Assembly: GCF_013365535.1 (NCBI RefSeq)
Contig: NZ_CP053590.1
Location: 40,001-104,000, forward strand
Length of the DNA stretch: 64,000 nucleotides
Origin: Aquimarina sp. TRL1
Lineage (GTDB): Bacteria; Bacteroidota; Bacteroidia; Flavobacteriales; Flavobacteriaceae
Direction of reading: 5' to 3'
Shown in pieces: positions 30,836-40,900 of the stretch. The notes under the pieces were generated by a model. It searched no databases, was not told where the DNA came from, and saw only the letters and a list, made by a program, of their open reading frames with translations. The translations under genes were made by a program, and so were the position numbers. Each line of letters opens with the position of its first letter. The first letter of the stretch is position 1.

Positions 30836-33800
30836 TTAGAAATTAGCTTGAATATTGAATCCAAAACTTCTCGTAGAAGGAACTCCCCCTCTTTCTATTC
30901 CTTGTAGGTTACTTGCTGAACCTCCAAGACCTGCTTCTGGATCTATATGAGGTACATCTGTATTAAATATTGCTAAATTCCTACCTTCTAAAGCTATTTG
31001 TAATGATTTTAAAGGTGTTCTTTTAAGAACTTCAGGAGAAAAAGTGTATGCTAAACTAATCTCTCTCCATTTTATAAAAGTTGCATCAAAAACATTTCCT
31101 TCTACAATACCAGAATTCGCATACCCGTTCCAATATCTCTGTAAACTTGCTACAGGTGTTGTATTAGGAATAATATTTCCTGTGCCATCATCAATATATG
31201 TATTGGGATCCACAAAAACCTCTCTGTTATTAACAGCAGTTTCTTCTGCTAGACCTGTACGTCTAAGTTGCCCGACAGTATTAGAGAAAATTTTCCCTCC
31301 TTTTCTATAATCAAAAGTAGTAGAGAGCCTCCAACCTTTATATCTAAAAGTAGAAGTTATCCCCATAGTGAAATCAGGAAAAATACTTCCGAGTTTTCCA
31401 TTTTGTCCTATCTGTCTAATCCCATTTTCATCAACTAAAATCTGATCTTCAATTTCTTCTCCATTTTCATCTGTTGCCCTGAGAAATCTTGGTCCGAACA
31501 ATTGCAGATCTTCTCCTTCTAATGCCCGTACAGCGATTCCATCAAAACCTGTTGCCAGATTTAACCCTTCAATACCACCTAAATCATCTACATTAAATTT
31601 ATTGGTCGTAAAGTTATAATCAAGGTCCCAATTAAAATCCTGATGTTTAATAACTTTTGCATTCACCTGTAATTCAACCCCTTTATTACTAATCTGCCCT
31701 ACATTTGTTAAAAAATTAGAAAAACCTGAAGTTTGTGCCGTAGGTACTTGTATAATCTGATCTTCGGTAAAGTTCTCATAGTAGGTTGCATCAATTAATA
31801 ATCTATTGTTAAACAGACCTAATTCAATACCTATTTCAAAGTTTTCTTGATTCTCTGGTTTAAGGTTTTGATTTGCTAATATCCCATCTGAATTAAAAGC
31901 TAAAGCTCCTCCAAATGGAAAAGTTCCATTTTGACTAAATTGTTGAAAAAATCCAGTATCAGGATTAAATGTAAAATCCAAAAGATAAGCCCCTGTATCG
32001 ACCCCTACATTGGCCCAACTCCCACGGAGTTTACCATAACTTAAAAAATCATTCTGAATATCCAATGCATCTGAAAATACCCAACTTAACGAAACTGAAG
32101 GATAAAAGAAACTATTATTAACCTCTGGTAATGTAGATGACCAGTCATTCCTACCTGTAACATTTAGTATCAGCCAATTTCTAAACCCTAACGTTACATC
32201 CCCAAAAGCTCCAAAAATTCTTCGCTTACCGAAATCCTTAGTTGGTGTATTTACTTCTGCATTTCCTGGCGCAAACAGCTCCGGAACAGTTAAGTTTTGA
32301 CCTTGATTCCCTATTCGCTCAAAAATCCTTTCATTCCATTGCATTCCTCCTCTCAAGGTTAAATCAAAATCATCATTTAGATCTTTATCATAGGTTCCTA
32401 TAAGATCGAGTGTCAACTCTCTGTTTTCTATAAAATCATCTCTGTAATTTCCTCTAAGTTGACCTATTGTACCTATACTATTATGAATAAGTCTTCTATC
32501 GGTATATGTATCATATCCAACTCTCCCTAAAACATCAAACTCACTTATCGGTCTATATTGTAAAGAAGCGTTCCCAAAAAAGCGTTGAACAGTGGTTTGT
32601 GTTGCATTCTGACGAGCAATAAACAGTGGATTATTGGTTTGTCCCCCTGGGTCATTTATTTGATTTCCAAACTCATCTACATCTGGGTCAAACAATGAAA
32701 AATCTGTAATTCGAGACAGGCCATTTACTATATTAGTTAGAATATTAGGGTCATTGGCTCCTGCTGCTGCGGTACCTTGTGTATTTGTTCTCACATAATT
32801 AACATTAAATCTGGAACTTAGTTTATCACTAAATGACTTTCCTGCGTTCAACCCTATATTAGCCCTGTTTAATGCTGAATTAGGAACTGTCCCTTCTTGA
32901 TCAGTATATGAAACACTTAACCTATAATCATCTCCTTCCTGAGATGCTCCTGAAACTGTAAAACTATTAATCTTAGTAATTCCTGTATCATAAAAGTCTT
33001 TTACCCCATCTTTATAAATTTGAAAAGGTACTTGTTCCCCTCTTAAATTAGTAAATGTCTGTCCTTGTAAAGAAGAGTCATTAATACTGGGACCCCAACC
33101 ACTGGTTACCTGTCCTCCATTGGGTTGTGCAAAATCGTAACCCCCCTCATCTCCACTTATATATGTATTCTGAAAATCAGGCAACCTTAACGGTCTATCG
33201 AATCGTAAACTTGTGCTTACTGTTATATTGGCCTTTTGGTTTATTTTTCCTTTTTTAGTTGTTATTACAATAACACCTCCCGAAGCTCTAGATCCATATA
33301 AAGCTGCGGCAGAAGCTCCTTTTAGAACAGAAACACTCTCTATATCATCCGGATTAATATCTTGCGCTCTGTTTCCAAAATCAAACCCTCCAGAAATTCT
33401 AGATCCAGTAGATATATTTTGATTAGAAATAGGAACCCCATCAACAACAAATAATGGTTGTTGATCTCCTTGTAAACTAGAAATACCACGAATCAATATT
33501 CTTGTTGACCCCCCTACATTTCCACTTTGATTCTGAATGACAACTCCTGAAGTTTTCCCTTGTAAAGCACTTAGTAAATTTGTCTCTCTTACTTCATTTA
33601 AATCTTCTGATTTTATTTTGGAAACAGCATACCCTAATGATCTAGATGAACGCTCAATACCTAAAGCGGTCACAACTACTTCCTCTAATTCAGATGTATT
33701 AATTGATAATTTCACATTAATAACATCTTTATCCCCTATAACAATTTCTTTTGTATTAAACCCTACATAACTAAAAGATACTACAGCTCCTTTATTAACC

Positions 33801-33994
33801 TCTAGCGAATAGTTACCGTCAAAATCTGTTTGTGCCCCTTTATTCATATTCTTAATAAGAATATTTACTCCTGGTAAAGGTTGTCCATTATCATCGGTAA
33901 CCATTCCAGAAATACTTTTTTGTTGAGCGAATATCATACAGGACGTAAATAATGCTAGCAACAATAATTTGTAATGATGTACATGTACTCTCAT
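30836..33994 (-). CDS. SusC/RagA-like TonB-linked outer-membrane transporter
   Basis: A TonB-dependent pore of about 1052 residues. From the ATG at 33994 there is a signal peptide (MRVHVHHYKLLLLALF), a carboxypeptidase-regulatory-like domain (KSISGMVTDDNGQPLPGVNI, about 25-110), a TonB-box-like ELEEVVVTALG, a plug domain (LSALQGKTSGVVIQNQ, DVESVSVLKGASAAALYG-type segment) and a C-terminal 22-strand barrel ending in aromatic F. An in-frame TTG at 34009 is less likely as start. It works with the SusD lipoprotein encoded just downstream to import an unidentified nutrient. Confidence 0.95.
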   Translation of the reverse strand: MRVHVHHYKLLLLALFTSCMIFAQQKSISGMVTDDNGQPLPGVNILIKNMNKGAQTDFDGNYSLEVNKGAVVSFSYVGFNTKEIVIGDKDVINVKLSINTSELEEVVVTALGIERSSRSLGYAVSKIKSEDLNEVRETNLLSALQGKTSGVVIQNQSGNVGGSTRILIRGISSLQGDQQPLFVVDGVPISNQNISTGSRISGGFDFGNRAQDINPDDIESVSVLKGASAAALYGSRASGGVIVITTKKGKINQKANITVSTSLRFDRPLRLPDFQNTYISGDEGGYDFAQPNGGQVTSGWGPSINDSSLQGQTFTNLRGEQVPFQIYKDGVKDFYDTGITKINSFTVSGASQEGDDYRLSVSYTDQEGTVPNSALNRANIGLNAGKSFSDKLSSRFNVNYVRTNTQGTAAAGANDPNILTNIVNGLSRITDFSLFDPDVDEFGNQINDPGGQTNNPLFIARQNATQTTVQRFFGNASLQYRPISEFDVLGRVGYDTYTDRRLIHNSIGTIGQLRGNYRDDFIENRELTLDLIGTYDKDLNDDFDLTLRGGMQWNERIFERIGNQGQNLTVPELFAPGNAEVNTPTKDFGKRRIFGAFGDVTLGFRNWLILNVTGRNDWSSTLPEVNNSFFYPSVSLSWVFSDALDIQNDFLSYGKLRGSWANVGVDTGAYLLDFTFNPDTGFFQQFSQNGTFPFGGALAFNSDGILANQNLKPENQENFEIGIELGLFNNRLLIDATYYENFTEDQIIQVPTAQTSGFSNFLTNVGQISNKGVELQVNAKVIKHQDFNWDLDYNFTTNKFNVDDLGGIEGLNLATGFDGIAVRALEGEDLQLFGPRFLRATDENGEEIEDQILVDENGIRQIGQNGKLGSIFPDFTMGITSTFRYKGWRLSTTFDYRKGGKIFSNTVGQLRRTGLAEETAVNNREVFVDPNTYIDDGTGNIIPNTTPVASLQRYWNGYANSGIVEGNVFDATFIKWREISLAYTFSPEVLKRTPLKSLQIALEGRNLAIFNTDVPHIDPEAGLGGSASNLQGIERGGVPSTRSFGFNIQANF

Positions 33995-34040
33995 AAATAA
34001 AAATTTCAAAAAAATTAAGTTATGTTTTGTTATTTTTGCA

Positions 34041-34147
34041 GATAATTAAAAAGGACTGGTGATTTTTCTTTTGGCTAATTAAAAAATCTAAACAAAAATC
34101 ACATCACAAACATTCGATGAATTTCCAACCTGTCCTTTTTAATTATC
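34041..34147 (-). repeat. 107-base element bounded by a 16-bp perfect inverted repeat upstream of susC
   Basis: GATAATTAAAAAGGAC (34041-34056) is matched exactly by its reverse complement at 34132-34147, and pairing extends four bases inward past one mismatch. A nested pair, TGATTTTT (34060-34067) with AAAAATCA (34094-34101), lies inside. The element ends 46 bases before the susC start codon, so it is probably in the leader of the susC mRNA. It is not followed by a T tract and shows no flanking target duplication, so neither a terminator nor a simple mobile element explains it. Confidence 0.7.
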
Positions 34148-34169
34148 TACTATACAAAAAAACAGATCC

Positions 34170-34186
34170 CCCTTAATAATTAAGGG
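34170..34186. repeat. 8-bp perfect palindrome upstream of susC
   Basis: CCCTTAAT (34170-34177), one spacer base, then ATTAAGGG (34179-34186). It could be an operator, for instance for the neighbouring AraC-type regulator, or an RNA hairpin. The rest of the 33995-34451 gap, especially 34187-34451, is AT-rich; I see no convincing TAnnTTTG on the minus strand there. Confidence 0.5.
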
Positions 34187-34451
34187 AATCCTTATCAGGT
34201 TTTACCTTTGCCGACAAATATTTACCAGTAATTTTTAGGAAGTTCTCAAGAAATAAAACGGGTTTACTTTATAATGAAATGAAAATAAACTCTAAATAGT
34301 AATCAATGTATTTATTAAAATAACTGGATCAAATCCTCTAAAAAGAGAATTCACTTTGTTAAAAAAATAATATTAACATCGTATTCTTCTACAAACAAGG
34401 GATTCATCAATAGAAATTTTGGTTGGTTATATATTAGTAAAACACCACATT

Positions 34452-35975
34452 TCACGCCACTACTAAAGATTTCATATATTCTGAAGGAGTGATATGATTA
34501 TACTTTTTGAATGATTTATTAAACGTAACTTTATTATTAAACCCCACTTCATAAGCTACATCAATAATATTTATATTTTTATACCCCTCACTTCTTAAAA
34601 TTATTTTTGCTTCCCTTATTCGATATGTGTTCATTAATTCAAAAAAATTGAGATTGAAATGCTCATTAATAATCTGAGAAGTATTATGCCTGTTAGTTCC
34701 TAACATTTCAGACAATTTCTGAAGTGTGATATTATTTTGTTTAAAAACCTTTTCTTCATCTAACAAGATCAATAATTTTGCTTTTAATTCTAATGAATAA
34801 CTTTGAGTAAGTCCCGATTTCTTATATTTCTTAAACGAGCTATACTCCATATCTCCAGATAACTCTAATGACTTTATTTTTAACCCCCTAAATAACACCT
34901 TTGAGTTTATCCTCCCTAAAGCATCTGGATTTACATAAGCTATATATCCTATGTAAACAATAAAACATATTATTGACACTATCAGTCCATAAAATAATAT
35001 TTCTTCTGCTAGATTATTTATAAATAATATCACGTAAATACCATAAAAGATAATGTGCCCTCCCCAAATGAAAATAATATTTCTTTTCCATTTACCTAAA
35101 CCATTTAGGTCTTTATCAACCTCCTTCTCTTCCTTATTAAAAAGTCTTAGAACCATCCCTCCATAAATGCTTAAAGACACCCACTTTGAAATAAAAAGAA
35201 TCGTAGCATGGGACCATTCGTTTGTTATCAGTATTTGTAACTTATCTTGAGAAGGCAAACTGTATATAGGTAACAAAAATAAAATACACACAATCACTGG
35301 AACTCCATGTAAAATATCATACTTTCTAAATTCGTATCCTATTATAATTCTTTTAAAATAGAAGTAAAACAGAGGACCATATAACATAGAAGACCAAGCA
35401 GAAAAATAAAGAGAGTTAGGATATTCAAGATTATAATTGGTTATTACTAAAGCGATCTCAATACTGTATATTGAATACAGAAAAACCAATACACTAATTA
35501 AAAAACTGGCTATTTTATCTGATTTCTTTCTGAAATTTAACACAATAGCAATAAACATTCCAACAAACCCTATATACAAACAAAGTAATGCCCAAATATC
35601 TATCTTTTTAAGATATAATTTCTCCAGCTTCTTAAATGCAGTCGAAGTTTTTATTTTTGAAAAAGTATCGTTAGAAACAAAAGAAAAATCCGAGCTGTAT
35701 TTTATGTAGTTATCAATATACTTACATGCCAACAACTCGTTTTCTTTATTGGCATAATACAATGCCATATTTTTGAAAAAAACTAATGAATCTACAGAAG
35801 AATTATTCTCCTCTTTCGTAATGCCCAATTCTTTAGAAAAAGATTGTACATATCTATCATTTTTTTTGTTAATAACATGTCCTATAGAACCATGACTTTT
35901 ACAAATCAAAAAAAATAAAAAATAAAAAATAAAAAAGATCTTTTTTTTAGAGTCGAAAACTTTATGCCCCCACAT
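34452..35975 (-). CDS. Membrane-anchored AraC-family transcriptional regulator
   Basis: A 507-residue protein. From the ATG at 35975 it has a signal-like helix (KIFFIFYFLFFLICK), an approximately 100-residue extracytoplasmic part, about eight transmembrane helices (115-385) and a C-terminal AraC-type double helix-turn-helix (about 405-500) ending in VAYEVGFNNKVTFNKSFKKYN and TPSEYM. Such proteins tie an envelope signal directly to DNA binding. Being upstream of the SusC/SusD genes on the same strand, it is the natural candidate for their regulator; this is inferred from position. An in-frame TTG at 35984 is a weaker start. Confidence 0.88.
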   Translation of the reverse strand: MWGHKVFDSKKKIFFIFYFLFFLICKSHGSIGHVINKKNDRYVQSFSKELGITKEENNSSVDSLVFFKNMALYYANKENELLACKYIDNYIKYSSDFSFVSNDTFSKIKTSTAFKKLEKLYLKKIDIWALLCLYIGFVGMFIAIVLNFRKKSDKIASFLISVLVFLYSIYSIEIALVITNYNLEYPNSLYFSAWSSMLYGPLFYFYFKRIIIGYEFRKYDILHGVPVIVCILFLLPIYSLPSQDKLQILITNEWSHATILFISKWVSLSIYGGMVLRLFNKEEKEVDKDLNGLGKWKRNIIFIWGGHIIFYGIYVILFINNLAEEILFYGLIVSIICFIVYIGYIAYVNPDALGRINSKVLFRGLKIKSLELSGDMEYSSFKKYKKSGLTQSYSLELKAKLLILLDEEKVFKQNNITLQKLSEMLGTNRHNTSQIINEHFNLNFFELMNTYRIREAKIILRSEGYKNINIIDVAYEVGFNNKVTFNKSFKKYNHITPSEYMKSLVVA

Positions 35976-36351
35976 AACTACCAATAATCAATTTATATTA
36001 ATATTAGTTTCTTTAAAAAAAATTCTTTCAACTGACTACTCTAACCTACGTAAAATTTTTAAATATTCCTATCCTATCGTTTTTTCATTTAAAAAAACAT
36101 ATCAAATATTACTATTTAATTTAATAGTCCTAAAAAACTATTTTCCCTGACAACAATTAACTAGTAGGTAAACCGTTATACGTTATCAACATATAAAGAA
36201 CTAACAATAATTAGTCATTTGACTATTAACTTAAAACCCTGTATTAATTAACCTATCACTAACAACATAAAAACCTACATATCCACAACTTAAAAAACCA
36301 AGTAATTCAATTCTATTGTTTTTAGTGATTTTTACAAATGATAACAAATCA
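35976..36351. other. AT-rich divergent intergenic region
   Basis: This 376-base stretch separates the AraC-type regulator (minus) from an acetyltransferase gene (plus). It is very AT-rich with A/T runs and several short imperfect palindromes such as TAGTCATTTGACTA. I found no clear TAnnTTTG in either direction, no coding potential and no RNA gene. Confidence 0.5.
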
Positions 36352-36882
36352 ATGATCCCTACATCTTTCCCCACATTAAGTACCGAACGATTATTATTAA
36401 AACAGACAACCTTTGACGATTATGAAGCTCTTATCGGTTTGCGATCTGATAAGGAGGTAAATAAGTATGTAATTCGACCTGCTGCTACAAACAAAAAAGA
36501 AGCACAGTTATTTATTTATAAAATATCAACTGGTTTTAAGCAAAAAAAGAATATCTATTGGGGGATTACCTCGAAAGATGAGCAAAATAAAATGATCGGT
36601 TCTATCTGTCTATGGAATTTCTCAAAAGATTACACTACCGCAGAGGTTGGATATGATCTTTTCCCTACTTATCAAAACAAAGGTATTATGACAGAAGCCC
36701 TACAGACTATACTTACATATGGTTTTCAGGTTTTGAATCTTCAGAAAATAGAAGCTTATACGCATCGAGAAAATATTGCTTCCAAGAGGTTATTAACTAA
36801 AAATAATTTCTCGTTGATTACTGATAAAAAAGATGCTGATAATATTCATAATATTGTTTTCTCTATTAAAAAAACACCTTAA
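36352..36882 (+). CDS. GNAT-family N-acetyltransferase (RimJ/RimL type)
   Basis: A 176-residue acetyltransferase. From the ATG at 36352 it begins MIPTSFPTLSTERLLLKQ, the common RimJ-like opening, and has the acetyl-CoA-binding region EVGYDLFPTYQNKGIMTEAL and the C-terminal TVERIEA-like QKIEAYTHRENIASKRLLTKN. Members acetylate ribosomal protein N-termini or small molecules; the substrate is unknown. Upstream in-frame TTG codons would add residues that do not fit the family. It is 39 bases ahead of a hydrolase gene. Confidence 0.88.
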   Translation: MIPTSFPTLSTERLLLKQTTFDDYEALIGLRSDKEVNKYVIRPAATNKKEAQLFIYKISTGFKQKKNIYWGITSKDEQNKMIGSICLWNFSKDYTTAEVGYDLFPTYQNKGIMTEALQTILTYGFQVLNLQKIEAYTHRENIASKRLLTKNNFSLITDKKDADNIHNIVFSIKKTP

Positions 36883-36921
36883 ATTTGTTACTCTTCTATA
36901 ACATTTATCATTCTTTAATTA

Positions 36922-37440
36922 ATGAATATCTATTTCTCTCACGGTAAGGAAAGTGGTCCGAAAGGATATAAAATAAAGAGGCTTTCTGCTATTGCAAAAG
37001 ATATGGGGTGTGGCATCTACAGTATTGATTATACTGCTATTTCATGCCCTGAAAAGAGAGCTGATCTTCTGATTAAGTATATTCAATTACAGGAGAAAGG
37101 AACACCTTACATATTAGTTGGTTCCAGCATGGGGGGATATGTATCCTTAGCTGCTTCTGAAACGATTTCTCCCAAAGCTATTTTTTTGATGGCTCCTGCT
37201 TTGTATATTAACGGGTATCAAAAACAACATTTTATACCAAAAACAAAACATATTGAGATTGTTCATGGGTGGAAAGATACTGTTATCTCTCCTAACCATT
37301 CACTTCGGTTTGCTCAATCACTTCATTGTGATTTACATCTTATTAATGGAGACCACAGATTGACTGACGCAATTACTTCTATAGAGGCATTATTTTCTAA
37401 TTTTCTAAAAAAACATTGTATTAACCCCAATGACAAATGA
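36922..37440 (+). CDS. Small alpha/beta hydrolase (YqiA-like)
   Basis: A 172-residue hydrolase with an early HGKESGPKGYK oxyanion-side loop, a nucleophile elbow GSSMGGYVS (serine in the G-x-S-x-G pattern), an acidic residue in VHGWKDTVI and a final histidine in INGDHRL, completing the catalytic triad. It is of YqiA-like size and layout, probably an esterase. It overlaps the next acetyltransferase gene by 4 bases, so they form an operon. Confidence 0.86.
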   Translation: MNIYFSHGKESGPKGYKIKRLSAIAKDMGCGIYSIDYTAISCPEKRADLLIKYIQLQEKGTPYILVGSSMGGYVSLAASETISPKAIFLMAPALYINGYQKQHFIPKTKHIEIVHGWKDTVISPNHSLRFAQSLHCDLHLINGDHRLTDAITSIEALFSNFLKKHCINPNDK

Positions 37441-37916
37441 TTACCTTACAACTCTATTCTCCAAAACACGATACTGATTTAAAAACATATACATTGAATG
37501 AGGAGCAACTTCAGTTCACTGCATTACCAAGTGATCTCCTAACTGATACCGCTATAGTGAATGCCCCTCAAAAGAAGCTTATTTCTATACTTTATAAGGA
37601 TACGGCTATCGGGCTTTTTATTTTGGATAGTGGAAATGATATTAAATCCTATACAGATCAAAAGAATGTACTACTTCTTAGAGCTTTATCGGTTAATCCT
37701 TCTTTTCAGGGAAAAGGGTTTACAAAAAAAGCCATGCTAGAATTGCCCGAGTTTATCAATTCTTATTTTGAAAATATCAAGAACGTATTTTTGGTTGTTA
37801 ACAAAAGAAATATCGATGCTTATCATTTTTACTTAAAATGCGGTTTTTCAGATACTCAAAAAACTGCTACAGGTCCTATAGGTGACCAGTATATTATGCA
37901 ACTTAACTTACAATAA
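37437..37916 (+). CDS. GNAT-family N-acetyltransferase
   Basis: A 159-residue acetyltransferase with the acetyl-CoA loop LLRALSVNPSFQGKGFTKKA and the C-terminal VNKRNIDAYHFYLKCGF, both typical of the GNAT fold. The substrate is unknown. Translational coupling (ATGA overlap) with the preceding hydrolase suggests a shared role. It ends at a bidirectional terminator. Confidence 0.88.
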   Translation: MITLQLYSPKHDTDLKTYTLNEEQLQFTALPSDLLTDTAIVNAPQKKLISILYKDTAIGLFILDSGNDIKSYTDQKNVLLLRALSVNPSFQGKGFTKKAMLELPEFINSYFENIKNVFLVVNKRNIDAYHFYLKCGFSDTQKTATGPIGDQYIMQLNLQ

Positions 37917-37922
37917 ATAAAT

Positions 37923-37958
37923 AGAGGCCGTAAGTATTGCGCCCTTACAGCCTCTTTT
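37923..37958. terminator. Bidirectional terminator between GNAT gene and M14 peptidase
   Basis: AGAGGCCGTAAG (37923-37934) pairs with CTTACAGCCTCT (37944-37955) with one mismatch, followed by T5. It lies between convergent genes; the minus side is followed by an AT-rich tract. Confidence 0.85.
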
Positions 37959-37973
37959 TCACTAATTGAATTA

Positions 37974-40900
37974 TCAATCAACTTTTATAAATCGTTTATT
38001 AACAGTTTTTGTTTCTGTTTTAATTTGTATAACATATGTTCCGGAAGCAATTGCTTCTAATTCTATATATTCTTTTACAAATCCTTTTTTAACAACTTTC
38101 CCTTTCAAATCCAGTATTTTATACGGTGTTTCTTTATCCAAATAAGGTAACATTACGAATAATTTATTCTTAGTAGGAGAAGGAAACAATATAATTTCAT
38201 CTGCTAACGAAGAAAGGTCTGATATTTCTTTAGCGTGCGATTTAGAAGCTGCTCCACATAGTGCTATAAATTTCCAGCTAGTCGCTGTTTTTTCATATAA
38301 TCTTCCAAAATAAACTACTCGCTCTCCTACCTGGTAAGTTTGATTACTATCATATGGGGCTACTCCTGCACAGGGATCTCCTGAATTTCCTTGGGTTGTA
38401 ACTGCAAGAGCCGTACTAAAATCAGAAATATTACCTGCAGCATCCTTAGCTCTAACCTTAAACTGATATGCTGTTGCAGCTGTTAATCCTGTAATATCAG
38501 AGGTAGTAGTTGTCTCTGTTTTTACTAAAGAATTCCCCTGAAATACCTCATATGCTGTAACTCCAACATTGTCAGTTGATGCATCCCATGATAATGACAG
38601 GGAACTCTCTGTCACATTATTCGCAATCAGACTTTTAGGAATTGAAGGAGCCTGAGTGTCATTACCTACAATACCAGTTATAACTACTGTATAATCTTCT
38701 ACCTCTCCATAATCAAACACTCCACAAGAAGAAGGTAGTTTACTATAGCGCATTATGACCCGCATTCTCGTTGCTCCGTCTGTGGCATTGGATGGCACTA
38801 CAAAATCTCCACTAACGGGGCTGGTAGTGCTCGCATTTTTAGTCCACACCTGCTCTCCCTGATCTTTAAAATCTCCATCTTTATTATAATCAATCCATAC
38901 TGAATAGGCTTCTCTATATTGGGTTCCTTTCCACTTTGGTGTGATGGTAATCGTATATGAATTATTTTTCGTCAGATTGGTTTGCAAAGCAGTATGATCA
39001 TTATAACCACTACCTGCAGCGGTAGTATTATCAATATCTCCCAATTGAACTCTCCCAATATACTCGTCAGTTGCATTATTGGATTTTGCCTCACAGTAAG
39101 TAGTCCCTCCTCCAGTAGTAGTCGTTCTAACTTCTGTGCTAAAACCGGATACATTTCCTGCAGCATCTTTTGCTCTAACTTTAAATGTATACGTGGTATT
39201 CGGCGACAATCCATTTATAACTGCTGTTGTCTGAGTTACTGAGGTTGCCAGAGAATTCCCCTGATATACATCATATCCCGTAACGCCAACATTATCCGTA
39301 GAAGGATTCCAGGATAACCCAACTGAAGTAGCTGTAACATTGGTTACTTCTAACCCCGCAGGAATAGTAGGTGATTGTGTATCTCCTCCACCATCACCAT
39401 TATAAGTAATGATCACTTCTTTAGTATATTCCCAACTTCCATTTGACACTACTACCCGAATTGGAATTTTTGTTCCTTTGGGAGTATTTGCTTTCAATTG
39501 ATAAGATATACTTCCTGTTGATGTTCCTAAAAGCGTAAGGTTACTATATTCTTTAGGTTGCCCTAAGGAGCTGATATATGGTGAATCTGATGCCAAGCTT
39601 ACTTTCCAATTTGCTTGTTTCAGACTATAACGTTTTATAGAAAAATCAATATTTCCGGATAAAGTAGTTATTGTTTGAGAGGCAGTAGATGGAGTGATTA
39701 CTGCATACCTAGCGACCATTCTCATTACTTTAATATTCAACGGAAATGCCTGGTTACACAAAGGTATAATCCTACTGGAAGCAGGCCAGAATCCATCATT
39801 ACCACTTCCAACTTCAGGTGTCATAGCCATCATTTTAGACTTGGAATTTTGTTCCCCATACATCCAATCATCCGAGCTTCCGGACCCAGAATAATTAACC
39901 GTTTGGTTAGGTGTTCCATATTTATAATTATTTTCTTCCGTCATATACTTACACATCGCTACAAAGGTATCCTGATCTGGAGTAAACGTATTTGCTTTAT
40001 ATCCCCAGGGGTGGATTAATAAGTTCCCGTAAGAATGATAGTTCAATGCTGCTATAAAGTTATGTTGATTACTAAAATCTCTCAGAGCTTTTGTTTCAGG
40101 TTCAGAAAACCCGGATGTCCCGTGATAAGTATCACTTCTGGGGTTACTAGAAGATTGAGTTCCCCATTTATATCCATAATTACGATTAAGGTCTACCCCA
40201 TAGGATCCTCCAGAATTGCGTCTTCTATTTTTTCTCCAGTACCCTCCTCCATTAGGATTTGTGTTCTGATTGTGAATGTATCCATCCGGATTAACAATAG
40301 GAATAAAATACAGTTCCATATTATCTACCAGCGTTTTTATTTCATCGTTTGTTTCATAGTTTTCTAACAAATACCACATATAAAATAATGTCTGTGATAA
40401 CCCTATTGGCTCTCTGGCATGATGAATAGAAGTAAAAAGCATTTCATCCTCATTTTCATCCTGGGTAGGATTGTCACTGATTTTTACCATATAAATGGAT
40501 CGCCCCTCTATAGAGGTTCCTATAGAAGACTTAGCTGTTATCAGGTTTGGATACAGTTGTCTCATCTTATCCAACATCGCTACTGCCTCATCATGAGAAT
40601 GAAAACCAGCAATGCTTCCCAACGAAAAATTAGAGGGTGTAGGAACTTGTTGGGCTGCTACCTTATTCTTTTGTTTTGCATTTTTTCTATCTATTTTTTT
40701 ATTTCTTCTGGGAATTCTTTTTTCCAGATTACGAATCAGGATTTTGTGCTTTATTTTATTTTTTTTTAAAAACTGCAAATCCTTAGCGGAAATTTCTGTA
40801 ATTACAGCACCATTTTCGAAATGAAAATGATCTGCTTCAAAACCTTGATCGTGAAAAGATGTCAATTGAGTTTTATCTGCATAGATTTGTACTCTGTAAT

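Noticed and set aside
34041..34147. Miniature transposon (MITE) bounded by 16-bp inverted repeats
   Set aside because: No target-site duplication flanks it, no second copy is seen in the window, and its position in a susC leader suits a regulatory role. A genome-wide search could reopen this.
34041..34147. Rho-independent terminator before susC
   Set aside because: The loop is about 67 bases, and no T tract follows the stem on either strand.
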